Notes: generated from the letters alone by a model not told the origin. A stretch of DNA of 64,000 nt from Glandiceps talaboti (GCF_964340395.1 NC_135567.1:18180306-18244305); one strand, 5' to 3'. Shown: positions 38,823 through 61,370, counted from the first letter of the stretch. Made by a program: numbers and translations.

Positions 38823-39764
38823 TCACGAATAACCCCATTACTGTAATTGGCCATGTAGAAAATTAGTAACAGTATCCCATGAATGACACATACTGTTAAT
38901 TCCTTTTTCACTCAAAGAATGCATGACACGTTCAGCATTTCATTTCTTCTGGCCAAAGAACATCTAGCCCTTGCTTTCAAGACAGAAATATCAAAATATG
39001 CAATTATTATTCCACTTTCGCTTTTTAAAACATGTTACCGTTTGACGAAATGTTTTCCGCGTATTATTTTCACATCTACTTATTTTATAGAAATGTAACG
39101 CCAGCGTCAAGCTAAAAAAATGTGTTACTCAAGCGACCAACGTTTACGTGTCGTGCGTTCTAATTTGTTGACATTTTTGGCGCCTATCTTGTTCAAACCT
39201 AACTTATTATATAAGCAATTACTTACAAAAAATATTAGGAAATATTTGATAGCACTGAATCTTACAAACATATTTTACTTCTATTGAGTTTTAAATTCTG
39301 ACGATAATTTTTCCCGCGCATTGCTTTAAATTTTTCTCATCCAATACAAATTTACTCACCAATGATTGCAGAAATGCACATGTAATACCAATCACGCTAA
39401 CAGATGTGTGCTACGTGTTGTATTTTGACGACACCCCTTTTCCCGCGTCGCACGTACAATACCGTCTCGTTTATTTCTCAAGCGTACAACTAATTTTGTG
39501 GCAGGTGATAGTTTTGATCAGACAAACGTCACAAACTTGATACTATGAGGCTGTTTGGTGTGGATTCTATTTCACGCTACATCACTCAGTCCATGTATTG
39601 CTTATCATTCTTGTAAACTGAACAGTTCATGTACAATTCTCCTTCGACTTGGCAGTACCCATGGCACACCATTCCCTTGATACAAGTTCCGGTATCTCTA
39701 TATTTCTATACATAGTTTTACTAGCTAACATGTATGTCAGCTTTGGGACCTTCAAATGACACAA
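38823..39764. other. Unique intergenic DNA
   Basis: Contains TTTTGACGACACCCCTTTTC followed by CCGCG (39425-39448) and CTGACGATAATTTTTCCCGC (about 39299-39318). No gene. Confidence 0.5.
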
Positions 39765-39765
39765 C

Positions 39766-40585
<820 letters not shown>

Positions 40586-40675
40586 AGCATTTTTACTCGA
40601 GTGAAACACTTAGTCAAAGCCTCGATTAATACGATCTCCATGTCGAAGCATACTTTCCATGATATTAAGCATAAT

Positions 40676-41030
40676 GTCAGTTTTTTTACATAGCACTTTC
40701 CCACTCTGTGCTCAAAGCTCTTTACAATTATTACCCCTGGCTATATCGGCACAACGGCCCTTTATTTATACTTCCTCAACTCCCTGGGGAGCATACAATC
40801 CATTGCAGCCTTTCTAAGTGCATATGATTAAAGCATTCACATTGCAACCTCTATCCTATCAGGTCCCCAATTATACAGCTGGGTTGACTGAGGCACAGTC
40901 GTGGTTCAGATCTTGCCCAAGGACCTTTGCTCAGCCACTCAGAAACAAACGGCAGCGATGGGGTTCGAACCTGCAACCTGCAGATTCCAAGCCGGCCACT
41001 CTAACAATTCGCCAATCATGACTCCACAAC
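40676..41030 (-). mobile_element. tRNA-derived SINE, copy 2, with head
   Basis: Minus-strand element. The tRNA-related head carries the pol III box B GGTTCGAACC (about 40962-40971) and a box A-like TGGCGAATTGTTAGAGTGG (about 40998-41016). The body and the GCTTTGAGC...GTGCTATGTAA tail match the 38.2-kb copy. SINEs use partner LINE machinery through the shared tail. Confidence 0.85.
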
Positions 41031-41207
41031 CGTACCCTGCACATTCCAACCGGCCATTCTAACAATTCGCCAATCATGACTCCACAACCTGCAACCTGTA
41101 GATTCCAAGCCAGTCACGCTAACCATTCACCCATCATGACTTCAAACCCTGCAACCTGTAGATTCAAGGCCGGCCACCCTAACCATTTACCCATCATGAC
41201 TACAAGA
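40971..41207 (-). repeat. Four tandem copies of the SINE tRNA-like head (~59 bp)
   Basis: Each unit on the plus strand runs from CCTGCAACCTG(C/T)AGATTCC through GGCCA(C/T)(T/C)CTAAC to CCATCATGACT. The first is the head of SINE copy 2; three more lie outside it with no SINE body. Confidence 0.8.
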
Positions 41208-42180
<973 letters not shown>

Positions 42181-42640
42181 AATTTTGTTTGATCGAATCT
42201 GCGCCTTGAGCACTTTATCAATAATTACGCAATGATCATATCGAGGTCAGAGGTCGCAAAGTCGCAGACTACAAAATGTAATACCCCGGTTCGAATCAGA
42301 TGGCGACATCATGTATTAGACATTCGGTCCGATAAAATGTTCTGGTGATTACTATTTGATTGTACTAGCATCTCTCAAAATTAATGTTATCAACGATATT
42401 GAAATGATCGGACATCCAAGTCAAAGGTCGCAAAAATGCAGACGACAATTCAATCTTCATTTCACATCCATGAACAACCAAACATTTATTGGACTTCACA
42501 TACGTTTCCATTGTACTGCACTATTTGATCGAATTTGCAAACAAAACCAAACAGTTTTCTAGCTATATTGGCATAATAGCAAGGTTAAAGGTCGTAGAAT
42601 CGCAGACGATAAAATTTCGATTCACAATATACTAGATTTT
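42181..42640. repeat. Degenerate tandem array, 3 units of ~170 bp
   Basis: Each unit has TTTGATCGAAT(C/T)TGC or variant, a TATTG/CAATGATC middle, a GGTCAAAGGTCGCAAA-like block (42251, 42425, 42589), and CGCAGACGACAA or variant. Spacings of about 174 and 164 bp. Confidence 0.7.
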
Positions 42641-43180
42641 AATTATTTGAAGTTTTCATAGTAATCGATATATTATTACGCTAAACGTGTCATGTGACAC
42701 CCTCGATTCTAGTTGACTGTAGATTAATTCGCTTACTCCTTTACGCAGTCAGCCATGGACTGTAACAAAACACGCAATAAGCTCACCCCTTCTCGCATTT
42801 CGAGGGTCAAAGCCTGTCACACTGCGAGCCAATTAATGAATAGCCTAAATTTTCGATCAAAACATATCGCTGTCATGCACCTAATCCAAATTATAATAAT
42901 ATTCAGAAAGTGTGGTTGGTGTCAATTGTTTTCCATAACAAAATTCAACTCAAAATTATCTTCGGATAAATTGTGGACAGCTGCAAGACAGGGAGTTGTT
43001 AGTGTTACTTTTCAAAAAAAATTCAAAATGATCTGATATTTTTTAGGAAAAAACATAACAAGGGGATCTCAGTACCAGTAAAGGTGCCTTTAAATCACTG
43101 ATGCCATTGAACTTGACTATAAAGAACAAAATTAGACATTCGTCTATACATTCAACTAATATAAATATATGTCGTCAGCT
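42641..43180. other. Unique intergenic DNA
   Basis: Nothing recognised. Confidence 0.5.
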
Positions 43181-43530
43181 CAGGCCAAACAAAACAAATG
43201 TTTACTTCCGATTACGCTCAATTTTAGAATAGGTGGGGTAGGTAGATTCTTTTTCATATGCGAGTGTCAAATTCAGGTTTTCCGTTGTTTTCCATATGGT
43301 CTCTGTGTTATTGGGTTCTTTTCATCAGATGTACAGCCAGTACAGATTTTAAGAACATTTTCATATTGTCTTTTTAAGTTGATGTCAGTTTCCGCATCTA
43401 CTATTTCTTGCGAGACTTCACAATTTTCGCGATTTTATTATTTTCTTCTCGAATGTGTAAAAAAGTTTTGGGTGGGCGTGAAAACTCGGTGGGGTCGGGT
43501 AACCCGAGCCATTTTTTTCTCTTTATTGTT
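43181..43530 (+). mobile_element. MITE-like element, copy 5
   Basis: Left end CAGGCCAAACAAAACAAATG then TTCCGATTACGCTCAATTTT; blocks TTTCCATATGGTCTCTGTGT, TCAGATGTACAGCCAGTACA, AGTTTCCGCATCTACTATTT; right end GGTGGGGTCGGGTAACCC. About 350 bp and uninterrupted, the cleanest copy for deriving the family structure. The open frame through it is incidental. Confidence 0.85.
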
Positions 43531-43569
43531 TTTAATGGCACAAGTATGTAAGCCAAATGACAATAATTT

Positions 43570-43800
43570 ATGTCACTTCACATATTCACTAACATTATTG
43601 TTCCATGGAGGGAACTATTTTTGGCAGACGACAGAAAGTGTTCTCGACACGGGCAATACTATTAATTAGACCCTTCTAAATTTTAGATTATTAGTTTTCC
43701 CCAAGCCTATAAAGATTACACATTTTATCCCACCCACATTATTAACTGAAATTTGTTTTTACATGGCGGGAATATTTTGGGCAGACGACAGAAAGTGTCT
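43570..43800. repeat. Two copies of a ~157-bp-period unit with GCAGACGACAGAAAGTGT
   Basis: GGCAGACGACAGAAAGTGT is present at about 43623 and 43780, each preceded by a CATTATT...CATGG(A/C)GGGAA stretch; in the second the GGCGGGAA is intact. Confidence 0.7.
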
Positions 43801-45790
43801 ATCAACAACGCATGGTCGGGTTTGCTCAGGTATGGTACTTTTTGGAAGCATGAATTAATTGCCTTTTCCAGTAATTCGTTGCTCATCTATCTTCATGCCC
43901 CCCGCAGACTTTCTCCACCTGAGGCAGCGTCTTGACAAGGCAAGCAATAAACGTTCTCTCCAAGTGACATGAACATTTCACGCTATGCCACGGATGTGAA
44001 ACATTTACCTCATCCAAGGGAGTAACAATGGTATTATCCACGAAATAAACTTGTCTTGGTGACGGCTCGTTAAATTAAAACCCCACTATCACGTTCACGG
44101 GGCTTGCGCGACCTGACGAGTCGTACAAAATCACCAACTTGGGAACAAATATCTGTAACTGTCACAGCACGACCAAGCTCAAACATTGTTAAATGATTCG
44201 GTACTTTTGACGACAAGTTGAATTCTTTCCCGCCAAAATAGTCACTTCTTCCGGCGGGCAAAAAAGACATAAACTTTTATGAATATATATGTCTCAGTCA
44301 AAGACATGATAACTGGTGACAGCACTTTCTCATAATTGTGGTCGGCAACGTCGTAACCATAGAAACGGTACGGGTTGCAAACGTTGTCAAGACAACAGTC
44401 GATGGTATCTCTGGATTTTGTCGTATACTATTTACGCAGCCAGTGAGGCGAACAGTGACTGACGTGCCGTATGATTAGACGAACGATTCCAGGGATTGAT
44501 TTAACTCACATTTAGGCTGACAGCTGAACGAGCCAATGGCATGTTGCAAAACACATAACTCAGGGTCAAAGGTCGGGGCTAACCCTCAGAAATGGAACAA
44601 TGACAGGTCAATGTATACCAAATGTATGCAACAACATAGCGTGACCTCTGTGAACAATCAGATCCAAAAATAAACCAAAAATTACTCGTCAATGAAAAAG
44701 TTTCTGTTTACAATTATTCAGTATTTATTTTTGGACTACATTACTCTCTGTATAAATAAGAAATCGGTCTAGTAGAATTACCAAACACTTAACTGTCAGA
44801 AATCGCGAAAATTAAAATCGCCTTCAGCGATCTGTTGTTACTATAGCAAAAAATGTGAAAAACATCGAAGCGTTACGGGGTTGAATACTTGTTTTTCGAT
44901 TTGTCGTCAAAATGAACGAAATGCGGATGTTTGAAGCAATTACTTCGGACAGAAATCTGGTTGCTTCGTGTATAAGCTAGTCTAAAGCGGGATCTAGAGT
45001 CCAGTGATGTGGGGATTGTTTGGCTATCTAGGGAAGGCGTGAGCCAACAAACTCCACACCACTGGACTCTAGACTAGATCTAAGCGGGCGAATGCCTCTC
45101 AATTGATTTAAAAGGAAGTCTTCGAAATGTTCTGAATGGCGTCGCTACGCTCTTTACACAGAAACAATTGATGTTTACGCCAAAAACGCCATTTGATCTG
45201 ACGATACAAACGAGTTTGACAAGCAGCGAGGATACACGCATAAACCCACAGTAAGCGATGAATTGAAAAACACAAAAAAAATCTACAAACTGTAAATCAA
45301 CCCAAATGGAAATATTGCGCGGGAATAATCCCACTTTCACTATCTGTAACAAACTAGCAATCTTAAGCGGGAAACACGACTCATCAGTGTACACTTGGAA
45401 TTTAGCGTTCTTTGTTCTGTAGGAGGACTATTCGATTTAATAATATGCAAAACTGAGGGAACAAAGCGTGGGTTTGATAATTTTAGTCCCAAAACAGTCA
45501 GCTTGTCGATAGCCTTTAGATAACACGAACCGTGACAAAGAATACCGACAACAAAATTGGTTTCAAATGAATAATTTTGGTACAAAAATTCGGCGTTCAG
45601 CTTGGGTTACCAAAATGGCGGACATCTGTCGAACAGTTTTTCAATGTTATCAGCGGTGAAGGAAAATCGAGCTGTAGTGTACTGGGTCGCGATCAAGTCT
45701 CGGCCCATATGTTGTTCAATTTATTTTGATTTAGCCAGGCCCCTAATTGTTATCGATAGTCCCCCGGCATAAATATTGAAACGGGGCAGA
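43801..45790. other. Unique intergenic DNA
   Basis: Contains TTTTGACGACAAG...TTTCCCGCCAAAA (44205-44238), a DR1-like GGGTCAAAGGTCG (44563-44575) and an imperfect inverted repeat (44993-45073). No exon recognised. Confidence 0.45.
44993..45073. repeat. Imperfect 32-bp inverted repeat with 16-bp loop
   Basis: Left arm TCTAGAGTCCAGTGATGTGG...TTTGGCT pairs with right arm AGCCAACAAACTCCACACCA...TCTAGA with a few mismatches. Could be a tiny foldback MITE or an RNA hairpin. Confidence 0.7.
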
Positions 45791-46180
45791 CGGTACAAGA
45801 GACATGAAGAGCGGAATCAATAATGCAACTCACAACGTTACTTTCTGTCGTCTGATCAGTGAGCAAAAATTACCGTCTAGTCCGTCATTTTGTTTAATTT
45901 TTGCAAAGATCCTGGACACAACTTGACTAGAAGCGTTACTGTAATGGTGTGGAACATATCAAGACGGCACTTGGCGTAAAACACGGCAAGCAAAATCAAT
46001 AAAACATCTTTATCACACAACTCACTTTCTGTGGTCTGATCATCAATATCTTTATTGCAACAAAAGTTGTCGTCTGGTCGGTCTGTCATTTCGTTGCAAC
46101 TTTGCCAAGATTCTGAACTTAGCTTCACTTCTAGCGGTTACTGCAACTATGTGCACCACATTAACATGAAACTGAAGTAC
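45791..46180. repeat. Two diverged units of a ~184-bp tandem repeat
   Basis: ACTTTCTGTCGTCTGATCA (45841) versus ACTTTCTGTGGTCTGATCA (46025), each preceded by AAAATCAATA-like sequence and followed by GTCCGTCATTT / GTCTGTCATTT, TTTGC(A/C)AAGAT and AGCGTTACTG / AGCGGTTACTG. Confidence 0.75.
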
Positions 46181-54127
<7,947 letters not shown>

Positions 54128-55726
54128 TTACGGATATTGAGTGTAATATGAATGAGCATTAGAAGCGTTGTAATTGTTGTATGATTGCATCATGTGAGTC
54201 GAAAATGGTGCCAATCGGTTGCCATGGTTACTAGAGAGTAATGGTGGAGTAGGTCCGACCATAGCACCAGAATTAGTTGTCATAGCACCCGGTAGTCCGA
54301 ATTGTTCACCAATATTGTTATGGTCTCTAACATTTCCCTGCATACTAGAAGAAGAAATGTTACACCCACCATTCTGTAGTGGTAAAGGATTCGGAGGGCT
54401 CGAACACTGAACACTTTGCAAGTTCAGATTGTTCAACGGCGACAAGACGACAAAATTTGGCTCCTGGGGTTCAAAACGAGGTAATGTTCCATCGCGATTA
54501 AATCTGAGGGTAGTTGACGACACAAAGCTGACCGCTCCGGAGTTGTTGTTAGTTTTGCCCGGTGAATACTCAGAGTAAACGTGGTCATTCCTTCCTCCGT
54601 TCTCGCCTTCTGTACATTTGCTTGTCATGTCTACACCTTCTGGTATTTGGTTGTCAACACAATTCTGATCCTTTTCAATTGCTGGACTGCTAATATTTGT
54701 ATTCGCTACGGAAGACGCCTCGTTATTTGCATCGGGGCTTGCTGTAGCACTAGCTTTGATAGTTTGCCTTTTGTGTTTCATTCGGCGGTTCTGAAACCAT
54801 ACTTTCACTTGGCGTTCGGATAAATCTAACAATGAAGCGATTTCGATTCGTCGCGGTCGACACAAATATTTATTGTATTGGAACTCCTTCTCCAGCTCCA
54901 AAAGTTGGGTGTTGGTGAACGCAGTCCGAACTCTCCGCTGGTGCCCGTTCTCTTTTCTACATTCTGTTTGTAAACAATATACATAGAAGAATTTTTAGTC
55001 GGAAATGAAATCTAAGTTGACTGGGACAAAATGGCCGCCGACCTATTTATAGGCAAACGTCGGCTGTCAGTTGAGAGACAATGAGACATCGCCCTGAGGG
55101 TCGGAACCGTTTTAATGAATGACGGAGTGACAAATTCATTCCATGATGATTTATGGCAATTCAACTTTAAGTGACCAAACAGACAAAAATGTCTTAATCA
55201 ATGGGACAACATTGCCCGAGTTATTGACATATTTTGTGAGTGGGGGGAAAAGTTGACGACACTCGACGTCAAAATCTGCAAGTTGTCATCACATTTGTAG
55301 TATATGACCAAAAGGTCATTCTTGACGTCAAAAACATAACCCTTGAAAGATTCACAGTACAAATGACTCCAAGATCTAAAGAGGGTCGAGATATGCCAAA
55401 TTTTTTGACAAAAATTTAGAATAACAATAAAACTCACCCTGGGAGTCACTCTCCTCAGTTGGGGCTTTCGTCGCTTTTACCCAAGGGTACTCGGGGAGTT
55501 TGACAGTCGGCACGGCGTTGGAGCGTCCGTGAGTTTTACCATCGTGGTGTGAAGGAGCACACGTTGTAGTAGGAGTAAAAGAATTACATTCGCTGGCCGA
55601 TGACTGGCCGTGGATAGTGATTGATGACGACTGGAAGACCTCATTCATTGTGCACCCTGAGCTTGTCAGAAATTGTGCCATACAGGGTTGACTTGCAATG
55701 AAACCAACCTCCTCCTCACTGTCCAT
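54128..55726 (-). CDS. Hox2: Hox2 / proboscipedia-class homeodomain transcription factor, two exons
   Basis: Nuclear transcription factor of the anterior Hox class. Inferred CDS joins 55726-55438 and 54963-54128, giving 374 residues. Donor CAGG|GTGAGT is strong and acceptor TTTACAAACAG|AA is acceptable; both are phase 1 and keep the frame. The start ATG has context AAGATGG, and the N-terminus carries the Hox2-type pattern GFIASQP...FLTSS...FQSSSI seen in vertebrate Hox2. The hexapeptide is YPWVK (80-84), where Met is usual. The homeodomain is at 105-164: [19 protein letters not shown], then [13 protein letters not shown] and [19 protein letters not shown], the Hox2 signature. The long C-terminal tail is Asn/Ser/Pro-rich and ends [10 protein letters not shown]. 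Frame continues open above the ATG but only via a GTG, so 55726 is the start. It sits about 29 kb upstream of Hox1 on the same strand. Confidence 0.96.
54964..55437 (-). other. Hox2 intron (474 bp)
   Basis: Phase-1 intron between the hexapeptide exon and the homeodomain exon, equivalent in position to the Hox1 intron. It contains a GTTGACGACA motif near 55244-55253 (TGACGAC followed by ACTCGACGTC) and no repeats. The small size makes it a compact gene inside an otherwise expanded cluster. Confidence 0.9.
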
Positions 55727-58700
55727 CTTACGTTTATCACACCTCACTCACTTTTCAAGATCTACAGTGCACTACCACTATAACAAGACAAGATTTTTGT
55801 AACCCCTATTAAGTTCTACAGTCTTGCCAGAATTAGAAAGTTCTTACAACGCTGCACTAGTAACTGACCACTCACTGATCATGTGTTCAATATTCCACCA
55901 ATTAAAAACACTCTTACTCCTGTTTTAGGCACGTTACATCATTTGCATATAACTTCAACTTGCCAAATGGGAAGAAGGCAAATGTTTTCGACCGTGGTTG
56001 TTTTAGGGTTTGGTAACGTTTTTTTCCCGATTTTCGAGGAAATATTCGTTTAATTTTGATTTCTGGAATTATATTTTTTTTAAATATAAAGTCTGTCTGC
56101 GAAGTTAAATTATTTGTTTTTACTTGTGGTTAACGAGTATAATATATAAAGAGACGTTCACTGAAGCTCACAAATCACCTTGTCAGTTGTGTGACGTCTG
56201 GTGTTTTTAATGACCCTCCAGAACACAATATTTTCACACATCAGTCGTAACTTTTCTGACCGTCATGACACATTTAGTTTCGTTGACGACTCGACGTCTT
56301 TCAAAAACCTAAGGAACTTCGCAAGTGGTCGTCTGCGTCTTTTCTTGGCGGGAAGGTGCGTCTTCTAATTTTTGATCTACACAGATCATTCTTGTGTTTG
56401 CCAAAAGTTGACATTTTGTACTGCTTGGCTGTAGTGGACAAACAGTGGTATATTTGGGGGTCAGAATGACCGTTTCTTCATCTAATATGTTTTACTCCGG
56501 ACAACGATCAACTTGGGAGACATTTTTTTGCTCGTTACAAACGTAACAATGTAACCAGATCCTTTACAGGCGATCGGAAAACACACATGGCCGTCAACTT
56601 GAGATGGCCACTTCTTCAACCAACCAAAGGCAAGTATCTGAAAAAACGCATCCGGTGGTAGACGATTTCCATAAGAAGTGACATTAAGTTTGTTTGAAAG
56701 TGTCTTCAAACGTCGAAGATTACAATAGCCGTACCCCAAAAGGGACATTGCAAATGTCTGGTATAACATTTGCATGAATTCGGCCATTTTGAAATAAGTC
56801 ATCATTTTGGCGTCTCTAGTCGACCTCTGCAATATTTATACATTAACACTCGTGATTTTGGTTGCATTCAGTAATATACCACCATCCATGTTTCTAACCG
56901 AAAACAAGTTAAATATGTTAAACCAACACAGTGTAGTAAAATGTGCTTTCCCTACAACATATTTTGCATTATTTTCGGTCAGAAAATGTCGGTATGTTGT
57001 AAACAATACAAAATTACTATACCTCATGACATGAATGCTTCAACTTCGTCTGTTCAACTTCTAGTTCAAGGTCAAAGCCATACATCTGAATACTAAGACA
57101 ACGTGACACCAATATATATATTGGTAAACATTCTTGGGTGGGAAAAGGAACAAAAAAATTGTGTACATTATCTTTAACATCAAAGTCATAATAACAAGAT
57201 CGTTATATTTCGAGGGATAAAATTTACTTATTTCTTGAAAAAATGGGTTCACTTCTTCATCTCATAAGTTTGTATAGAATGTTGAAAATGAATCAAATTT
57301 CAAATGCAGACGACAGTTTTTTTATAACTCTCAAAAGTGACAACAGACGACAGGGGATCATGACGTAGGCATATTACATAAAGACGATTATAAAATGCAT
57401 ATTAATTATATCGTATATGTCGCTCGCGTATGAGATTATATGATAGAAACGGGGTGTATTTTTAATCAGGCTAAAAAAGAGTGGACCATGTTCTTATCTT
57501 GCAAAATTTTGAGCCAACGTTAAAATGTGACGCCGCGCGTCCAGTCATTTGTCGCCAACGTAAAGAGCGTTTGGTAGTGTTTGTCTCGTGTTTTCATACC
57601 AAAGAAGTGCATGTTGTCCATTAAATTTGATTAAATTGGAACATGTATTCAATTGTCTTTATATGCCGTCTCAACATTTCATGCCATGACTACAGAATAG
57701 GTCATCTACTTACCTAATATTCTGACGACAACCATTGAATTTTTTTCCCGCCCTAAAACAGTCACATTTTTTCTCGACAACAGATGTTCACTCGTTTCCA
57801 TCTCAAAGACAATCCAATGATTAAACGCTCATTAATCCGTCTTTCTTTTCTAAGGCGGAAAAAAGAAAAGAAAATTACAATCAAGGAAATGCATAATTAT
57901 AAAAATATGAAGAGGAAAAATGGAGAATGGTGTTAGGAGGCTTGTAACACTTTGGGTGGTTGTATTGGAAATAAAGCAATATTCTAGGACGGATATACTA
58001 GTTTTATATAAATGACACCAAAGGGACAGTGAAAATTTATTGCATTATTTATATAATAGATTTATGTACGTTTGAAAACGAACCAAGAAACCTATTAATT
58101 TATAACTGACGTATAAGCAATAAGAGAAAATACCCAAATCTATCAAATTCCTTTGATTAGAAATATCGAATATATCCTGATGTATGTGTGCACCGACCGT
58201 CACCTCGCTGTTAGAAGCAGAATTGTAGTGGTCGTTCGCAAAAAGTGTTCGATTTTTCCCGCCTTAATATAGGTTGACAGATGTTCTGAATTTTTTTGCG
58301 GTTTTAGGTGAATAATGTTGGATGGATATTTTTAGTCATGCTGGAGCTAGAGAGTTTGTTTTCTGTATGCAAATTGTCAATGTTTGAAATGGTGAAAGGG
58401 CAGGACAAGATCCATTTTGTTGTAAAGAGACAAATGTCGGAGAAGATGCGGGTACTCGGCAAAGGGAGATAAAGGCGTAAGATAAATTCCTGTAGATACG
58501 CTAGGGAATTAATTTTAATTACAGAGAAGGAGAGGGAGGTTCGTTAATTATTACAAAGGAAGGTACATAATTAACGACTTAGTTAATTACCATAACAACT
58601 ACTTTCTACTCCAAGACTCAGTTTAATTGAATTGTGTTAGCATCTGTTCTTCGCGAAGTTAAGTCATAACTCAAGGGGAGAGACGCGTAAATTGCTATTT

Positions 58701-59319
58701 ATGTGCTAATGATTACCCCTCGATAGACTAGTGCTACAATTATCATGAAAGTGTGGGAAGAAGATGGACATAGGCAGATGGGCAGACAGGGGAAAAAACG
58801 GGCAAAGACGAGCAGAGACAGGTACAGGGACAACTAGATAGACAATGAAAGAGAGGAGGTACATTGAAATGCAAGGACAGACACCGGGAGAATGTTTTAT
58901 GTTTAGAAGTAGATCATAAAATCTATTTTGTCACAAATTAAAGAATGTATATGCATTAACAAAATTGGTACATTTTGCTGAAAATATTGTGCCGCCTCAT
59001 TTCCGTGCATGTTGCTAGAAAATGAGTCAACTTGGCGTGTTGCAATTATATGCACTCGCTATAAATTTTCGAGCTAATGTTTAGTTTTGCCTGACCCCGA
59101 AAGCAAATGTGGCATGCCTTGAAATTGAAGCAAGTTTTACTCTGAATACAATGTATGATTAATTACGACTAGGGTCGAGAGGCCAATCCTAATATTTCAG
59201 TGACCACAATTCCGATTTCAAAGAACGATCACGGCGGAAGCTATTTACGCGCGATAGGTTGAGCAGCAGACGTCTTCTGTACCAGACACCCAATTATATG
59301 AATCAAAATATACGACTTC
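55727..59319. other. Hox2 5' flank, unique and repeat-poor
   Basis: No second gene seen. Paired motifs at GTCGTCTGCG...TTGGCGGGAA (56328-56355) and CTGACGACA...TTTCCCGCC (57722-57752); single GCAGACGACAG at 57306 and CAGACGACAG at 57344. Hox3 would be expected further right, beyond the window. Confidence 0.45.
56141..56190 (+). promoter_or_regulatory. Candidate plus-strand TATA and initiator upstream of Hox2
   Basis: AATATATAAAGAG at 56141-56153 is followed about 35-40 bp later by GTCAGTTGTG, an initiator-like match. This faces away from Hox2, so it would drive a divergent transcript. No coding exon is recognised downstream. TATA-like strings are common in AT-rich DNA, so this is weak. Confidence 0.2.
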
Positions 59320-60235
59320 TTCCAACTTTTTACGTTATTGTAAATCTATTTTGGACTGGAAATGCCGGATAATACGAAAACTAATTATTTGAACATTTTG
59401 GATAAAGTCTGAACACTTTTAGTGCATTTTGATAACGAAATAAAAGTACTAATTCAGTGGCTTATGTTAGAGTTGAGATTTTACCAACCGATATCATGTT
59501 TTTTGTTCCAAATTATTGCAATATTATCCTGGGAAGGGATGCAAAATACTAAATACACAAATTGTTATTAATAGTTTACTTTAAACCTAACCATATTTGC
59601 TGAAATTTACAAAAGAAAATATATCCAGATTTCTATCACATAACTCACAACCGATATTTGGCGAATCAATATTTTAAAGTTTTCTCAACTTTTTGTCAAT
59701 TTCGAACAATATTTTACATGGAAATGGAAGACAAATTCTAAAAGTACAAACTGGTCTCAAAAGTTTGGTGTAACTTCAACCACAGAATTTTCAGTAAAAC
59801 ATGTACACATTTCAAAGACATGTGTCGCAAGCGAGCGGGGTTCATGAATCAACATTTTTTTGGTAAGTTTTTAGCATATTCTAACTTGATTTTAGACTTG
59901 ATTGGGAAATAAATTCTAAATTTACATCTTGGTGTGAAATTTGGATTAAATCTGACTATATTTACGATTATTTGAGAATAATCATGTTTATATGTTTTGA
60001 TATAACCTACAGTCGAGTTTTCATAAATATTTTTTTATAGTCTAACTTTTTGTAATATTCAATTCTCATTTTAGATTGAAGTGGAAAACAATGTGTAAAT
60101 GCAACCACTGAGCTGAAAACTAGATCTAACTTTGACATTTTTTCAGATATTTGACAAAATATATACACATTATCAGATATTTAACAAACTCTGTGCACAT
60201 TGTCAGATATTTGACGAACTATGTTCACATTATAT
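59320..60235. repeat. Degenerate tandem array, ~5 units of ~180 bp, ending in 30-bp triplicate
   Basis: Units share CAACTTTTTGT(C/A)AT, ATTTTAGA(C/T)TTGA, TGGAAA, AAATTCTAAA(A/T)(G/T)TACA, TGGTGTGAAATTTGG-like and TAAATCTGACTATATTT(A/G)C-like blocks; landmarks near 59733, 59911 and 60091. At 60145-60232 CAGATATTTGACAAA...ACACATTAT is repeated three times with a 30-bp period. Confidence 0.65.
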
Positions 60236-61056
60236 GTTCCAAGGGGTACTTAGGTCAAAATCACTGTTATTGAATCGAACTACACTACATGAAAGTATCA
60301 CAGTAGTTCACAACTTGTGTAGTAAGTAAACATCAATGACGTCAGTGATGACATCATATAAATATTTTTTTTTCAAAAAAGTAAGTATTTTAAGTTGAAA
60401 GCACCATTGTATAAAAGTATATCAGAAAACTCATTTCGATTTAGTTATTATATTGTACGTGTGTGTAGTTGAAAGCAGAACAATGTAGCCGACGGACGTA
60501 CATCCACAACCCGACAGTATATTGTCATGTACCTACGGCTAGGTTTCTGTAGGTTGTTTTACAAATCTGGCCTTTATTAGAAAACTTTACAAATCACATT
60601 TTAAGAAAATATTTCCCAGAGACATATAAAATAGTGGTGTGGTGAATGCAAACGATAACATAGGTAGATAAAAATGTTTTGATTTTGGTGTGAGTCATCG
60701 TCAACAGACCAGACAAATTCACAAAGGGGTGATTTTTTGTGGACTGGTTTTACTACATCTACGATAACAGACCGCACCGTATACCTATAATTATAGTAAT
60801 ACTGCTTGAAGTAAACTGTGTACCGTTTTACGACTGTCTGAATTATTATCTTTACCGTTGAACTAATTGGTCGTAAAACCCGCCATGTGATAACGACACA
60901 CGCGACTCTAGTAGATTGACTACATACGGGTATTTTATTGGTGAGTTTATGATTGTAGGAAATTATACGAACAACGACTAATTACAAGTCGTAAACAATA
61001 ATAGATAGTGTCTGAAAATATCTTGGCATCTCCTCTACGCCCTCTGTCCCTGTTAC
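60236..61056. other. Unique DNA
   Basis: Nothing recognised. Confidence 0.5.

Positions 61057-61370
<314 letters not shown>

Noticed and set aside
43169-43669. 166-codon plus-strand frame
   Set aside because: It runs through MITE copy 5, whose other copies have stops and shifts in this frame.
55727-55747. Extending Hox2 seven codons upstream of 55726
   Set aside because: The upstream codon is GTG, not ATG. The ATG at 55726 has a strong context and begins the family N-terminus.
56482-56832. 116-codon minus-strand frame upstream of Hox2
   Set aside because: No recognisable family and no splice link to Hox2, whose start codon and N-terminal motif are already accounted for.
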